Assembly (NCBI RefSeq): GCF_002150505.1
Contig: NZ_MSSV01000004.1
Coordinates: 1-64,000, forward strand
DNA: 64,000 nucleotides
Direction of reading: 5' to 3'
Source of the DNA: Algoriphagus ratkowskyi
GTDB lineage: Bacteria; Bacteroidota; Bacteroidia; Cytophagales; Cyclobacteriaceae
This document shows positions 7,560 through 16,061 of this stretch, in pieces. The first letter of the stretch is position 1. Every line of letters starts with the position of its first letter. A program made the position numbers and the translations under genes. Under the pieces are notes generated by a model. The model saw nothing but the letters and a program-made list of their open reading frames with translations. It was not told the origin of the DNA and searched no databases.

Positions 7560-8777
7560 ATGAAGTTTCTAAGAGATTTATTGGACAAGCAGAAGCCACT
7601 TTTCGAAAAAGGTGGAAAGCTTGAAAAATTATATTACGCATTTGAAGCGGGCGAAACCTTTATGTTTAGCCCTAATCATACAACAGGTATCAAAGGAGCA
7701 CAAGTAAAAGATGCTATTGATCTAAAGCGAATGATGATCACGGTGGTTATCGCTATGATCCCATGTTTATTATTTGGTATATATAATACAGGTCACCAGC
7801 ATTTTCTAGCTACTGGTGGTACTGCAGGGCTTTGGGAAGACTTTGGAGACAAAGCCTGGATAGGTGTTATGCTTGTTCTTCCTATCGTACTGGTAGCTTA
7901 TACGGCTGGTGGTATTGTTGAAGCAATTTTCGCAGTAGTTCGAAAGCACCCAATCAACGAAGGCTTCCTGGTGACAGGCATGCTAATTCCGTTGATCGTG
8001 CCAGCTACTACGCCCCTTTGGCAAGTAGCCTTGGCAACAGTGTTTGCAGTGGTGATCGCAAAAGAGGTGTTTGGTGGAACAGGTATGAACGTCCTTAACG
8101 TCGCAATGACGGCTAGAGCTTTCTTATACTTCGCCTATCCAGCTCAGATTTCAGGTGATCAGGTTTGGACTTATTTAGGTGATAAAATGCCAGTAGATGG
8201 CTTCTCAGGAGCTACCGCACTTTCAGTTGTTTACAATGCAGGAGTGGAAGGTACACAATCAGCCGTCGAGGCTTTGGCAGGACATAATACTGTTCTGGGC
8301 TCAGGTTTGTATGAATTTGCAAACTTGTTTATTGGATGGATTCCAGGTTCTATTGGTGAGACATCTACGTTGATGGCTTTGATTGGAGCTTTGATATTAA
8401 TAGGTACTGGAGTTGCAAGCTGGAAAATTATAGTTTCTGGATTTGCAGGAGCTTATCTTATGGGACTTGTGATGAATCTTCTTGCTGTAAATGAATACAT
8501 GGCTGTGCCTCCTCAGTATCACTGGGTAATGGGTGGTTTGGCGTTCGGTATTGTCTTTATGGCAACTGATCCAGTGTCTGCAGCTCAAACAGAAACAGGA
8601 AAATGGATTTACGGTCTTTTGATTGGAGTTCTTACAGTTATCATTCGAGTGACAAACCCAGCATATCCTGAGGGAATCATGCTTGCGGTTCTTTTCATGA
8701 ACGTGTTCGCTCCATTGATCGATTATTATGTAGTTAAGGCAAACAAAACAAGGAGGATACAACGTGCAACAGTCTAA
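7560..8777 (+). CDS. nqrB: Na+-translocating NADH:quinone reductase subunit B
   Basis: Membrane subunit (405 aa, about ten TM helices) with a covalently bound FMN; NqrB forms much of the Na+ path. The FMN attachment motif is DGFSGATALSVV near residue 220, where the Thr of SGAT carries FMN. Other signatures: FSPNHTTGIKGAQVKDAIDLKRMM, EGFLVTGMLIPLIVP, GGTGMNVLNVAMTARAFLYFAYP and FMATDPVSAAQTETGKWIYG. The 3' end overlaps nqrC by 14 nt and contains the nqrC ribosome-binding site. Confidence 0.95.
   Translation: MKFLRDLLDKQKPLFEKGGKLEKLYYAFEAGETFMFSPNHTTGIKGAQVKDAIDLKRMMITVVIAMIPCLLFGIYNTGHQHFLATGGTAGLWEDFGDKAWIGVMLVLPIVLVAYTAGGIVEAIFAVVRKHPINEGFLVTGMLIPLIVPATTPLWQVALATVFAVVIAKEVFGGTGMNVLNVAMTARAFLYFAYPAQISGDQVWTYLGDKMPVDGFSGATALSVVYNAGVEGTQSAVEALAGHNTVLGSGLYEFANLFIGWIPGSIGETSTLMALIGALILIGTGVASWKIIVSGFAGAYLMGLVMNLLAVNEYMAVPPQYHWVMGGLAFGIVFMATDPVSAAQTETGKWIYGLLIGVLTVIIRVTNPAYPEGIMLAVLFMNVFAPLIDYYVVKANKTRRIQRATV
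8751..8766 (+). promoter_or_regulatory. Strong Shine-Dalgarno deciding the GTG start of nqrC
   Basis: AGGAGG at 8751-8756, preceded by AACAAA, sits 7 nt before the GTG at 8764, inside the nqrB reading frame (its Arg-Arg codons). Such perfect Shine-Dalgarno sites are uncommon in Bacteroidota; here it supports re-initiation at a GTG within the overlap. Confidence 0.7.
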
Positions 8778-9528
8778 CACTTATATTATTACGTTCTCCG
8801 TCATTTTGACGGTAGTTCTAGGGTTACTACTTTCAGGTACTTCTCAGATTTTAGGGCCCTTGCAGAAAGAGGCAATCGCTTTGGATAACAAAAAGCAGAT
8901 TTTGGGGGCAGTCATCCCTGGTGAAGAAATCGCTGCGATGACTCCAGAGCAAGTAAATACGTACTACGCCAACAGAATAGCATCAGTAGTCGTGGATATC
9001 AATGGAAAAGAAGTGACTGAGCAAAATGGTGTTGCAGTAACTGCTGAGACGGTAGATATTGCGAAGAACTATAAAAAGCCAGCTGAAGAGAGATTGTATC
9101 CTGTTTATGTATTTCATAGCGAAGGGAATCCTGATGATGTAGCTAACTATGTGTTGCCACTTTACGGCGCAGGTCTTTGGGATGCTATTTGGGGCTATAT
9201 TTCTTTGGATACAGATATGAATACTGTAGGTGGTATTACCTTAGCTCACGCAGGTGAAACACCAGGTCTTGGAGCAAGAATCACCGAGCCAGGTGTTCAG
9301 GCTAGGTATGAAGGTAAAACTATCTTTGACGAATCTGGGGAACTAGTAGCGGTAGAGATGCAAAAAGGTGAGGGTTATAACTACTCTGATAATCCACATG
9401 AAGTGGATGGATTGTCTGGTGCTACTATTACTGCTAAAGGCGTTAATAATATGCTTAGAAATTATCTTGGTTATTACAAAGCGTACATTGAAACTAAAAA
9501 GTCATCTACTGCGGTAGCTGCACTTTAA
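8764..9528 (+). CDS. nqrC: Na+-translocating NADH:quinone reductase subunit C
   Basis: 254-aa subunit with one N-terminal TM helix (YIITFSVILTVVLGLLLSG) and a periplasmic FMN domain. The FMN Thr is in DGLSGATITAKGVNNML near residue 225. Further signatures: LPLYGAGLWDAIWGYISLD and AHAGETPGLGARI. GTG start supported by the AGGAGG 7 nt upstream and by the family-like N-terminus QQSNTYIITFSV. Overlaps nqrB by 14 nt. Confidence 0.94.
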   Translation: MQQSNTYIITFSVILTVVLGLLLSGTSQILGPLQKEAIALDNKKQILGAVIPGEEIAAMTPEQVNTYYANRIASVVVDINGKEVTEQNGVAVTAETVDIAKNYKKPAEERLYPVYVFHSEGNPDDVANYVLPLYGAGLWDAIWGYISLDTDMNTVGGITLAHAGETPGLGARITEPGVQARYEGKTIFDESGELVAVEMQKGEGYNYSDNPHEVDGLSGATITAKGVNNMLRNYLGYYKAYIETKKSSTAVAAL

Positions 9529-9558
9529 TCGAACTATCAACTCAAGAATATTATAAAC

Positions 9559-10242
9559 ATGAGTGCTGAAACTGTAGAAAACGCGATTGCGAAAAAGCCT
9601 GCTGAGGCCTTGTTCTCAAAACGCCGGAAAAAATTAGTATCTGATCCGTTAGTGGATGATAATCCAATTACCATACAGGTACTTGGTATTTGTTCGGCAT
9701 TGGCGGTTACGACCCAGATGAAGCCTACCTTGGTAATGGCTATCTCGGTAATCTTCGTTATTGTAATGTCCAACTTGGTGATCTCTTTAATGAGAAATAC
9801 TATCCCTAGTCGGGTTAGAATTATTGTGCAGCTTGCTGTAGTTGCTACTTTGGTGACGTTGGTAAGTGAAGTGTTGAAGGCTTTTGCCTATGACATGTAC
9901 AAGGAACTTTCGGTATTCGTCGGATTGATTATTACAAACTGTATTGTAATGGGGCGTCTGGAAGCTTTTGCTTTGGGAAATAAACCTTACGATTCAGTAT
10001 TAGATGGTTTCGGGTCTGCATTGGGTTATTCTTGGATTATACTTGCCGTAGCATTCTTCAGAGAGTTATGGGGTTCAGGAGCTGTATTCGGGATTCCTGT
10101 ATTTGAATATGCGTCTAGCATTTTTGGTCCTGATTTCAAATTGGCTACCAACGGATTAATGGTTTCTCCAGTAGGTGCTTTTATCATCCTGGGGTTAATA
10201 ATTTGGGTACAGCGTACCAAAACAGGATATGTTGAACACTAA
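9559..10242 (+). CDS. nqrD: Na+-translocating NADH:quinone reductase subunit D
   Basis: 227-aa membrane subunit with six predicted TM helices, homologous to NqrE and RnfA/E. Signatures: [25 protein letters not shown], a half-helix carrying a Cys, and [18 protein letters not shown] with the second Cys; NqrD and NqrE together ligate a 2Fe-2S cluster within the membrane. The N-terminus has a ~25-residue hydrophilic extension ([20 protein letters not shown]) before the conserved part. Starts 30 nt after nqrC. Confidence 0.93.
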   Translation: MSAETVENAIAKKPAEALFSKRRKKLVSDPLVDDNPITIQVLGICSALAVTTQMKPTLVMAISVIFVIVMSNLVISLMRNTIPSRVRIIVQLAVVATLVTLVSEVLKAFAYDMYKELSVFVGLIITNCIVMGRLEAFALGNKPYDSVLDGFGSALGYSWIILAVAFFRELWGSGAVFGIPVFEYASSIFGPDFKLATNGLMVSPVGAFIILGLIIWVQRTKTGYVEH

Positions 10243-10256
10243 AACAAGCTGAAGAA

Positions 10257-10868
10257 ATGGAATTATTTAATTTAGGTATTCGGTCGATCTTTATCGACAA
10301 TATGGTTTTCGCTTACTTCCTTGGAATGTGTTCTTTTTTGGCTGTTTCCAAAAAGGTAAGTACGGCTATCGGACTAGGTGCTGCAGTAATCTTTGTATTG
10401 ACTGTGACTGTGCCAGTTAACTGGATGTTGAATGAGTTTGTGTTAAAAGAAGGTGCGTTGACATGGGTCAATGCAGGCTTAGCAGATATTGATCTTTCAT
10501 TCCTTAGATTCATCATGTTTATTGCGATTATCGCAGCGATGGTTCAATTGGTGGAAATGGTTGTAGAGAAATTTGCTCCTGCTCTCTATGGAGCGTTGGG
10601 TATCTTCCTTCCTCTTATCGCAGTAAACTGTGCAATCTTGGGTGGCTCACTTTTCATGGCGCAGAGAGATTATACCTTAGCAGAATCAGCCGTATATGGT
10701 TTTGGTTCAGGTTCAGGTTTCTTTTTAGCTATTGTAGCTTTGGCTGCAATCCGTGAAAAATTGAAATATTCGCATGTCCCAAACGGTCTGAAAGGTTTGG
10801 GAATTACCATGCTTTTGACTGGCTTGATGGGAATGGCGTTTATGTCCTTTATGGGTATTGACTTGTAA
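10257..10868 (+). CDS. nqrE: Na+-translocating NADH:quinone reductase subunit E
   Basis: 203-aa membrane subunit: six TM helices, [19 protein letters not shown] with Cys in helix 1 and [22 protein letters not shown] with the second Cys, matching the mirrored NqrD half-helices. Starts 14 nt after nqrD and ends 25 nt before a strong terminator. nqrF, the FAD/2Fe-2S NADH-oxidising subunit needed for activity, does not follow and is not found in this window. Confidence 0.94.
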   Translation: MELFNLGIRSIFIDNMVFAYFLGMCSFLAVSKKVSTAIGLGAAVIFVLTVTVPVNWMLNEFVLKEGALTWVNAGLADIDLSFLRFIMFIAIIAAMVQLVEMVVEKFAPALYGALGIFLPLIAVNCAILGGSLFMAQRDYTLAESAVYGFGSGSGFFLAIVALAAIREKLKYSHVPNGLKGLGITMLLTGLMGMAFMSFMGIDL

Positions 10869-10893
10869 TCAAAGTTGTTTTGAAAAATATTTG

Positions 10894-10927
10894 AAAGCTC
10901 TGGGATCGTATCTCAGAGCTTTTGTTT
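10894..10927 (+). terminator. Terminator of nqrABCDE
   Basis: AAAGCTCTGGGA pairs with TCTCAGAGCTTTT around a short loop, then TGTTTTT. It lies 25 nt after the nqrE stop, so the operon ends without nqrF. Confidence 0.8.
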
Positions 10928-11003
10928 TTAATGGTAATTGATATTTATCTTTTACATAGTTACTTTGGTGCTGTAATCTAATTATACGGTAACCCCCTTT
11001 CCT

Positions 11004-11633
11004 ATGAAAAACCTAGTAGCGTTATGTTGCTTCTTAGCACTTACATTCTCCGTCTCTGCTCAGTCAGGTGACTGGATTGAGCTCTTCAACGGCAAAAATC
11101 TTGAAGGCTGGAAGATCTCTGAAAAGTCTCAATCCTTTCAAGTGGAAGAAGGGGTGATCAAAGTAGCAGGCCCTCGTGGTCATGCATTTTATGCGGGTGA
11201 TGTCGCCAATCATGACTTCAATAATTTCGAACTAATCGTTGAAGTGAAGACTATGCCTGGAGCAAATTCTGGTATTTTTATCCATACTCAATATCAAGAA
11301 GATGGCTGGCCAAATGTAGGATATGAAATCCAAGTGAATCAAAGCCATAGTGACTGGAGAAAAACCGGGAGTGTATATTCCTTCCAAGATGTAAAAGAAG
11401 TTTATGTGCAAGATGGAGAATGGTACACAGAGCACATTATCGTACAAGGTGATGTAGTCACTGTGAAAATCAATGGGGAAACAATCAATGTATATGACCA
11501 GTCTAAGGATGAAAATCGTAAGGATGGCTTAGGGACTAAAAAACTCGATCGCGGAACTATTGCACTACAGGCTCACGATCCAAAATCAGTGATCTATTAC
11601 AAAAGCGTAAAAGTGAAAATACTCCCAGATTAA
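11004..11633 (+). CDS. Secreted DUF1080 (3-keto-disaccharide hydrolase-like) protein
   Basis: A 209-aa protein with a signal peptide (MKNLVALCCFLALTFSVSAQ) and one DUF1080 concanavalin-like domain: WIELFNGKNLEGWKI, NFELIVEVKTMPGANSGIFIHTQYQ, GYEIQVNQSH, GSVYSF and GTIALQAHDPKSVIYYKSVKVKIL. Some family members hydrolyse 3-keto-glucosides or bind sugars; the substrate here is unknown. Monocistronic: terminators lie on both sides. Confidence 0.88.
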   Translation: MKNLVALCCFLALTFSVSAQSGDWIELFNGKNLEGWKISEKSQSFQVEEGVIKVAGPRGHAFYAGDVANHDFNNFELIVEVKTMPGANSGIFIHTQYQEDGWPNVGYEIQVNQSHSDWRKTGSVYSFQDVKEVYVQDGEWYTEHIIVQGDVVTVKINGETINVYDQSKDENRKDGLGTKKLDRGTIALQAHDPKSVIYYKSVKVKILPD

Positions 11634-11669
11634 TCGAAGAGAAATTTCTTTATAAAGTATCATCACCTA

Positions 11670-11708
11670 CAAATCCTGATTATTATTGAGAAATAATCAG
11701 GATTTTTA
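11670..11708 (+). terminator. Rho-independent terminator after DUF1080 gene
   Basis: AAATCCTGATTATT pairs with AATAATCAGGATTTTT around ATTGAGA. It is 37 nt after the stop and just before the DUF502 start, which argues against the in-frame TTG at 11686 within it. Confidence 0.85.
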
Positions 11709-11718
11709 TTTTCAAGCC

Positions 11719-12273
11719 ATGTCATTTACTTACAAGCGAATTATCTCCTATTTTCTTAGAGGACTATTATTTGTCACTCCAGTAGTAGTAACCCTTTATA
11801 TCATCTATCAAACGATCCAGTTTTTGGATAATTTGATTCCTGTGCCTTTGCCGGGAATCGGTATATTGATGGTTTTGGCTCTAATCACATTTGTGGGATA
11901 TCTAGCAAGCCAATTTTTTGCTCAGCCTATTTTTGAATGGTTTGAGCGAGGTCTTATCAAGATTCCTTTGGTTAATCTAATCTATACAAGTATCAAAGAT
12001 TTGATGGGAGCATTCGTTGGAGACAAAAAGAAGTTTTCTGCACCTGTTAAAGTTCAGCTTAGTGATACTTTTATTCGCTTGGGCTTTGTCACTCAGGAAG
12101 ACATGTCCATCGTCGGAGAGCCTGACATGGTAGCCGTTTATTTCCCGCATAGCTATAACGTATCTGGGAATGTATTTCTGGTACCAAAGGATAAAGTGAC
12201 GCCACTGGTAGGCGTAAAAAGCTCTGATGTGATGAAGTTTATGGTGTCAGGTGGTGTTTCACCTCTCGTTTGA
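11719..12273 (+). CDS. DUF502 family membrane protein
   Basis: 184-aa inner-membrane protein. Two TM helices, LRGLLFVTPVVVTLYIIYQTI (about 13-33) and IGILMVLALITFVGYLASQFF (about 47-67), then a soluble domain with KIPLVNLIYTSIKDLMGAFVGDKKKF, the DUF502 hallmark, and VAVYFPHSYNVSGNVFLVPKDKV. Function unproven. ATG 11719 is chosen; an upstream TTG would lie within the terminator hairpin. Converges with the PD40 gene, 1 nt apart, no terminator visible between them. Confidence 0.88.
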   Translation: MSFTYKRIISYFLRGLLFVTPVVVTLYIIYQTIQFLDNLIPVPLPGIGILMVLALITFVGYLASQFFAQPIFEWFERGLIKIPLVNLIYTSIKDLMGAFVGDKKKFSAPVKVQLSDTFIRLGFVTQEDMSIVGEPDMVAVYFPHSYNVSGNVFLVPKDKVTPLVGVKSSDVMKFMVSGGVSPLV

Positions 12274-12274
12274 T

Positions 12275-13177
12275 CTATGGCTTATGATACTTCACAAAAG
12301 CCAACCATTTCCCATCCGGTGACCAGCTATGTACATTGATCGTGCCTTGACCGCCATAGAAAACTTCAGTGAGATCTTTGATCTCTTTGGTTTCAACATC
12401 TAGCAATCTAAGCTTGACATCTTTACCATAGGGGTGAGATCCTTTTTGATCTTCTAAGTAGGAAATAATTACTGCTGATTTATTGTCTGGAGATGGATGT
12501 GGAAACCAGTTGTCTAAAGCATCATCGGTGAGTTGCTCGGCACCAGTCCCATTTGGATTCATTCTATACGCTTGCATTCTCCCTGTACGATTTGAGTTGA
12601 AATATATCCACTTTCCATCATAGGAGTATTCCGGTCCATCATCTAGCCCTTCAGCATCTGTGAGTCTTTTCTCAGCTCCTCCAATCGTTGGTATGGAATA
12701 TATATCCCAAAGTCCATTTCGCTCTGCACAGTAAACTAGCGTTTTGCCGTCAGGACTGATGCCATGCCAGTAGCTTGGATGGTTGGGAGTGATTAATTTT
12801 GGCTCACCTCCAGCTAGTGACATAGTATAAATGCGGGAACTTGTACCCTCATCACTTTTACTAATTACAAGCAATTTCCCGTCAAAACTTATCCCATGAT
12901 CATTGTTAGCGCGCGAGATCTTATCAGGTAGAATTTGCCCAAGTTTATTGCCATCCAAATCAACTTTCTCAAGGAATCCTCCCGAGTTAATAAGTAGGAA
13001 TTTTCCATCTCTAGACCAATTGGGTGCTTCGAAATGACGAGCCTCCTTCAAGATAGTTTTTTGTTCTCCAGAGATTACATTGATAATAATTAGCTCACTC
13101 GACGTTCCATCTGGGACCTGAGCAATAAGTGAAAAAGAAGTAATCAGGAGAATTAAGAAAATTGAGTATTTAAGCAT
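12275..13177 (-). CDS. Secreted TolB-like WD40/PD40 propeller protein
   Basis: 300 aa with signal peptide MLKYSIFLILLITSFSLIAQ, then about six PD40 blades with the repeating pattern APNWSRDGKFLLINSGG, HGISPDGKTLVYCA, GPEYSYDGKWIYFNSNRTG, WFPHPSPDNKSAVIISY and SWSPDGKWLAFVKYH. It resembles the TolB propeller without the TolB N-terminal domain; periplasmic or exported, ligand unknown. No operon partner: upstream is a gene-free kilobase. Confidence 0.85.
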   Translation of the reverse strand: MLKYSIFLILLITSFSLIAQVPDGTSSELIIINVISGEQKTILKEARHFEAPNWSRDGKFLLINSGGFLEKVDLDGNKLGQILPDKISRANNDHGISFDGKLLVISKSDEGTSSRIYTMSLAGGEPKLITPNHPSYWHGISPDGKTLVYCAERNGLWDIYSIPTIGGAEKRLTDAEGLDDGPEYSYDGKWIYFNSNRTGRMQAYRMNPNGTGAEQLTDDALDNWFPHPSPDNKSAVIISYLEDQKGSHPYGKDVKLRLLDVETKEIKDLTEVFYGGQGTINVHSWSPDGKWLAFVKYHKP

Positions 13178-14160
13178 TGTCTTTTAGATTTATATGTTTA
13201 TCCGCTTTTCTAACAACATGAAGTCAATTGTTTTCATAGGTATGGTATACCGATTGATTGTGGCCAATTGGGTGTCCCGATTTCGAGACGTGTTCTAGCC
13301 GGGTACTCAAAGAAACTAAGGTGATTGGAAAATAAGGTTTACCCTATAGATTTTGATCAATTTACTGAAATTTATAACTCATAGAAAAACATTGTCTCTT
13401 TCCGTGGACTTATATGCGTTTGCATGAAAAGCGGCATAGCTGTTATTATTGTTCTTCTGTTTCTAAAGTTTGATCCTGTGTATACTTTCTAAGTCATGTG
13501 AGTCCATCAAGTTCCATGTTCGGGTCTTCCTAAGCGATCAGTTCTAAGGAATACCTCTAGGCCATAGAATAGTTAAATTAGGGCCGTACTCAACAGATGG
13601 AGTTTGGAATGATTCTGTGGGATTGTTTTAGAATACATCCCTCTAAGAGGGTCTTATACAACTCCTGAGGTTTTAATAAGCGGGATTAATCAATTGTTTT
13701 TTCCAGAGGATCTCAATTACTAGAATGAAGTAATAGTAGAGAAGCGATAGATAATTCCAGTCGAGGTTGAAGTGTAGTATTCAAACCACAAGTGAGCAGA
13801 TTTAAAAATATTTTTTCAATAGAATTGCTAAGGTTAACACAGAAGCTTCATTCACGAAATAGCGTGGTTTTTCATTTAAAATGACAGATGACTTTCAAAG
13901 TTCTAAGCTTAGAGTTTTGATTATCAGCTTTTTGAAAGAGGCAAATAACTAGTCTTGATCAATAGCTAAGAATTATAGAGATTAGCTGTCGTTTTTTTAC
14001 TTAAGATTTATCATAGAAAATTGCTCGTAATCATCAAATTGACACAATTTTCATGTAAACCCTAGGTCTATTATTTTTGGAAATCCAACACCTAGATGTA
14101 TTTTAGGGAACTAATTCTAAAATTATTCGTCCCAATACTATTAATAAATTTTACCAAGCT
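13178..14160. other. Gene-free stretch of ~980 bp
   Basis: No ORF above 60 aa, RNA gene, strong hairpin or clear repeat was found on either strand. Short open fragments (for example 33 codons from about 13619 on the plus strand) match nothing I recognise. It may be the remains of a decayed gene or hold an uncharacterised ncRNA; the last ~100 nt probably include the promoter of the DksA-like gene. Confidence 0.5.
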
Positions 14161-14544
14161 ATGAGCAAGGAAGAAAAGTCAGCATACTCTCAAGAAGAAT
14201 TGAAAGAATTCGAAGGCATAATCTTGAAGAAACTTGTCAGTGCCAAAGAGGAGTTGCTTTCGCTCAAAGAATCATTGAGTAAAAAGAACGATAGTGGTAC
14301 AGATTTCACTGCATCTACTTCCAAATTACTAGAGGATGGTGCTGATACGCTTGAGCGTGAAAGCCAAAATCAATTGGCGGCTAGGCAGCAGAAGTTTATC
14401 TTCAACTTAGAGAATGCGCTTATCAGGATTAAGAATGGCACCTATGGTGTATGCGTAGATACAGGCAAGCTTATTTCAAAAGAAAGATTGATGGCCGTAC
14501 CTCATACCATGCATTCTATTGAAGCAAAGTTGGCTAAAAAATAG
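14161..14544 (+). CDS. DksA/TraR family regulator with degenerate zinc finger
   Basis: 127 aa. An N-terminal coiled coil (KEFEGIILKKLVSAKEELLSLKESL) carries acidic residues, followed by DGADTLERESQNQLAARQQKFIFNLENALIRIKNGTYGVC, the typical DksA/TraR helix, and the finger region VDTGKLISKERLMAVPHTMHSIEAK. Only one of the four zinc Cys remains (GVC), a known variant of Bacteroidota DksA-like proteins. It probably binds the RNA polymerase secondary channel. scpB starts 3 nt after the stop, so they form an operon. Confidence 0.87.
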   Translation: MSKEEKSAYSQEELKEFEGIILKKLVSAKEELLSLKESLSKKNDSGTDFTASTSKLLEDGADTLERESQNQLAARQQKFIFNLENALIRIKNGTYGVCVDTGKLISKERLMAVPHTMHSIEAKLAKK

Positions 14545-14547
14545 ATT

Positions 14548-15108
14548 TTGGATTTTCTCCACCGGCATATTGAAGCATTGATTTTTTGTGCACTCACACC
14601 TTTGTCTAAGGTGGAGATTGTCAAATGTCTTAGTGAAATGTTTGAAGCGGAGATTCCTGACCAACACGTGGAGGGGGCAATAAATCATTTGAGCGAAAAG
14701 TATCAATCCGAAGATTATTCTTTCCAGTTAGAGTACTCGGGTGGAGGATATCAATTTTTGACCAAGCCAGCCTATCAAACTTCAATTGGTATTCTGTTGC
14801 GGCAGCAATCCCAGAAAAGGCTTTCTACGTCACAGTTGGAAACCTTGTCAATTATCGCTTATAAGCAACCTGTAACAAAAGGTGATATCGAGCAAATCAG
14901 AGGAGTAAACAGCGATTACTCGGTTCAGAAACTGTTGGAAAAGGAGTTAGTTGATATCAAAGGAAAATCCGAAGGGTTGGGTCGGCCTATTCTGTATGGA
15001 ACTTCCTCTAAGTTTATGGAGTATTTTGGCATCAATGCACTTTCAGAGTTGCCACAGCCAAAAGATTTTTCACAGCCAGAAAACCAGATAGGAGAGGAGC
15101 GAGATTAG
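14548..15108 (+). CDS. scpB: Segregation and condensation protein B
   Basis: 186-aa kleisin-associated winged-helix protein of the SMC-ScpA-ScpB condensin. Signatures: HRHIEALIFCALTPLS at the N-terminus, RLSTSQLETLSIIAYKQPVTKGDIEQIRGVNSDYSVQKLLEKELV and GRPILYGTSSKFMEYFGI. Start is a TTG at 14548, the only start preserving the conserved N-terminus, immediately downstream of the DksA-like gene. The stop overlaps the convergent SprT-like gene by 4 nt. smc and scpA are not in the window. Confidence 0.9.
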   Translation: MDFLHRHIEALIFCALTPLSKVEIVKCLSEMFEAEIPDQHVEGAINHLSEKYQSEDYSFQLEYSGGGYQFLTKPAYQTSIGILLRQQSQKRLSTSQLETLSIIAYKQPVTKGDIEQIRGVNSDYSVQKLLEKELVDIKGKSEGLGRPILYGTSSKFMEYFGINALSELPQPKDFSQPENQIGEERD

Positions 15109-15728
15109 GTTATCAACTTTACCTTCGCTAGTTGAGCGATTAAATACTTTCTTCCAGATTTTACTTCTTTACACAAAACCCGCGTTCTTCTGGTTTCTCC
15201 CTTTTCAAATTCTCTTCCGGAAAGTAGAAAACGAAACCCAGGCGTTAAGTCGGAAAGAAACACATATTCTTGTTGAATGCTCTTGTCATCATATTTGCTC
15301 ATTTCTTTCATAAGAAAAAGATCAGTCGATGAGCTAGCTTTCGGGTTTCTCATATGCTGGCGCAACGGGATAAGTAAATCAATAGGTAAGAAAGCAGTAG
15401 AAAGTAATGGGAACATCAATTCCTGAAAGGTTGATTTCCATTCAGCACCATGAGGCGCTATCTCGAATCCAAATCTCACAAATGCATGGAGATGCGCTAC
15501 TTCATGTATGTAAGTGAGTAGGAACTGGTAAGGATTCAGGTCCGCATTTATAGTAATCGTTTGGACTTGTCTGTCTCTTCGGTATCTGAAATCTCCAAGT
15601 TTCGATTTTCGAGTAGCTGTAATTTTAAAAGAAAAAGGCTCTCTCTGCCACAGTGTCATCGCATAGTCGACCGTAGAGACGGGAAGCTTTTGATTAAAAA
15701 TAAGCTTCATGTTTTCTGAACTACTCAT
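15105..15728 (-). CDS. SprT-like zinc metallopeptidase-domain protein
   Basis: 207 aa. SprT-like fold with the HExxH motif in TYIHEVAHLHAFVRFG (about residue 91) and a further His in APHGAEWKSTFQELM. N-terminal ITATRKSKLGDFRYR and C-terminal FEKGETRRTRVLCKEVKSGRKYLI match SprT/Wss1-type proteins; the C-terminal zinc ribbon is minimal. Could cut DNA-protein crosslinks, as in Spartan, but this is unproven in bacteria. Convergent with scpB (4-nt overlap). Confidence 0.83.
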   Translation of the reverse strand: MSSSENMKLIFNQKLPVSTVDYAMTLWQREPFSFKITATRKSKLGDFRYRRDRQVQTITINADLNPYQFLLTYIHEVAHLHAFVRFGFEIAPHGAEWKSTFQELMFPLLSTAFLPIDLLIPLRQHMRNPKASSSTDLFLMKEMSKYDDKSIQQEYVFLSDLTPGFRFLLSGREFEKGETRRTRVLCKEVKSGRKYLIAQLAKVKLIT

Positions 15729-15740
15729 GGCGAAAAGTAC

Positions 15741-15768
15741 AAAAAAAAAGTCCCGATTTCTCGGGACT
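15741..15768 (-). terminator. Terminator of the acidic lipoprotein gene
   Basis: On the minus strand AGTCCCGAGA pairs with the complementary TCGGGACT and is followed by nine T. It is 23 nt past the stop of the 64-aa lipoprotein. Confidence 0.85.
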
Positions 15769-15791
15769 CAATTCTTTTGGAGAAGTAAGAA

Positions 15792-15986
15792 TTATTGAGC
15801 TGGCTCAACTACTTCGATAACCTCTTCTACTACAGTAGTGTCAGCCTCTTCGATGATGATTTCTTGCTCAATAACAGGCTCTTCAACTACCTCGATAGTC
15901 TCAGTCTCTTCTGTTACTTCTTTGTTACCGCATGAAGCTACAGCGAACATGCTAGCGATTGCGAAAATTGCAAATACTTTTTTCAT
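15792..15986 (-). CDS. Small acidic lipoprotein with Glu/Val repeats
   Basis: 64 aa: signal MKKVFAIFAIASMFAVASC with lipobox Cys at 19, then about 45 residues almost entirely E, V, I and T (EVTEETETIEVVEEPVIEQE and EEADTTVVEEVIEVVEPAQ), strongly acidic and without a folded domain signature. It has its own -7 box and terminator, so it is a single, probably well expressed gene. Such Glu-rich mini-lipoproteins occur in Cytophagales; function unknown. Confidence 0.7.
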   Translation of the reverse strand: MKKVFAIFAIASMFAVASCGNKEVTEETETIEVVEEPVIEQEIIIEEADTTVVEEVIEVVEPAQ

Positions 15987-16012
15987 TTTTTGTGGTTTTC
16001 TTAATTACGGTG

Positions 16013-16020
16013 CAAATGTA
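16013..16020 (-). promoter_or_regulatory. Putative -7 box TACATTTG
   Basis: Reads TACATTTG on the minus strand, 27 nt upstream of the ATG of the acidic lipoprotein. No convincing -33 element. Confidence 0.4.
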
Positions 16021-16061
16021 TTACACTTTTGATTATAAAAGCTATAACCGTTCAAATATAT

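Noticed and set aside
11686..11718. TTG start for the DUF502 gene
   Set aside because: It lies in the loop and 3' arm of the upstream terminator; ATG 11719 is conserved-like.
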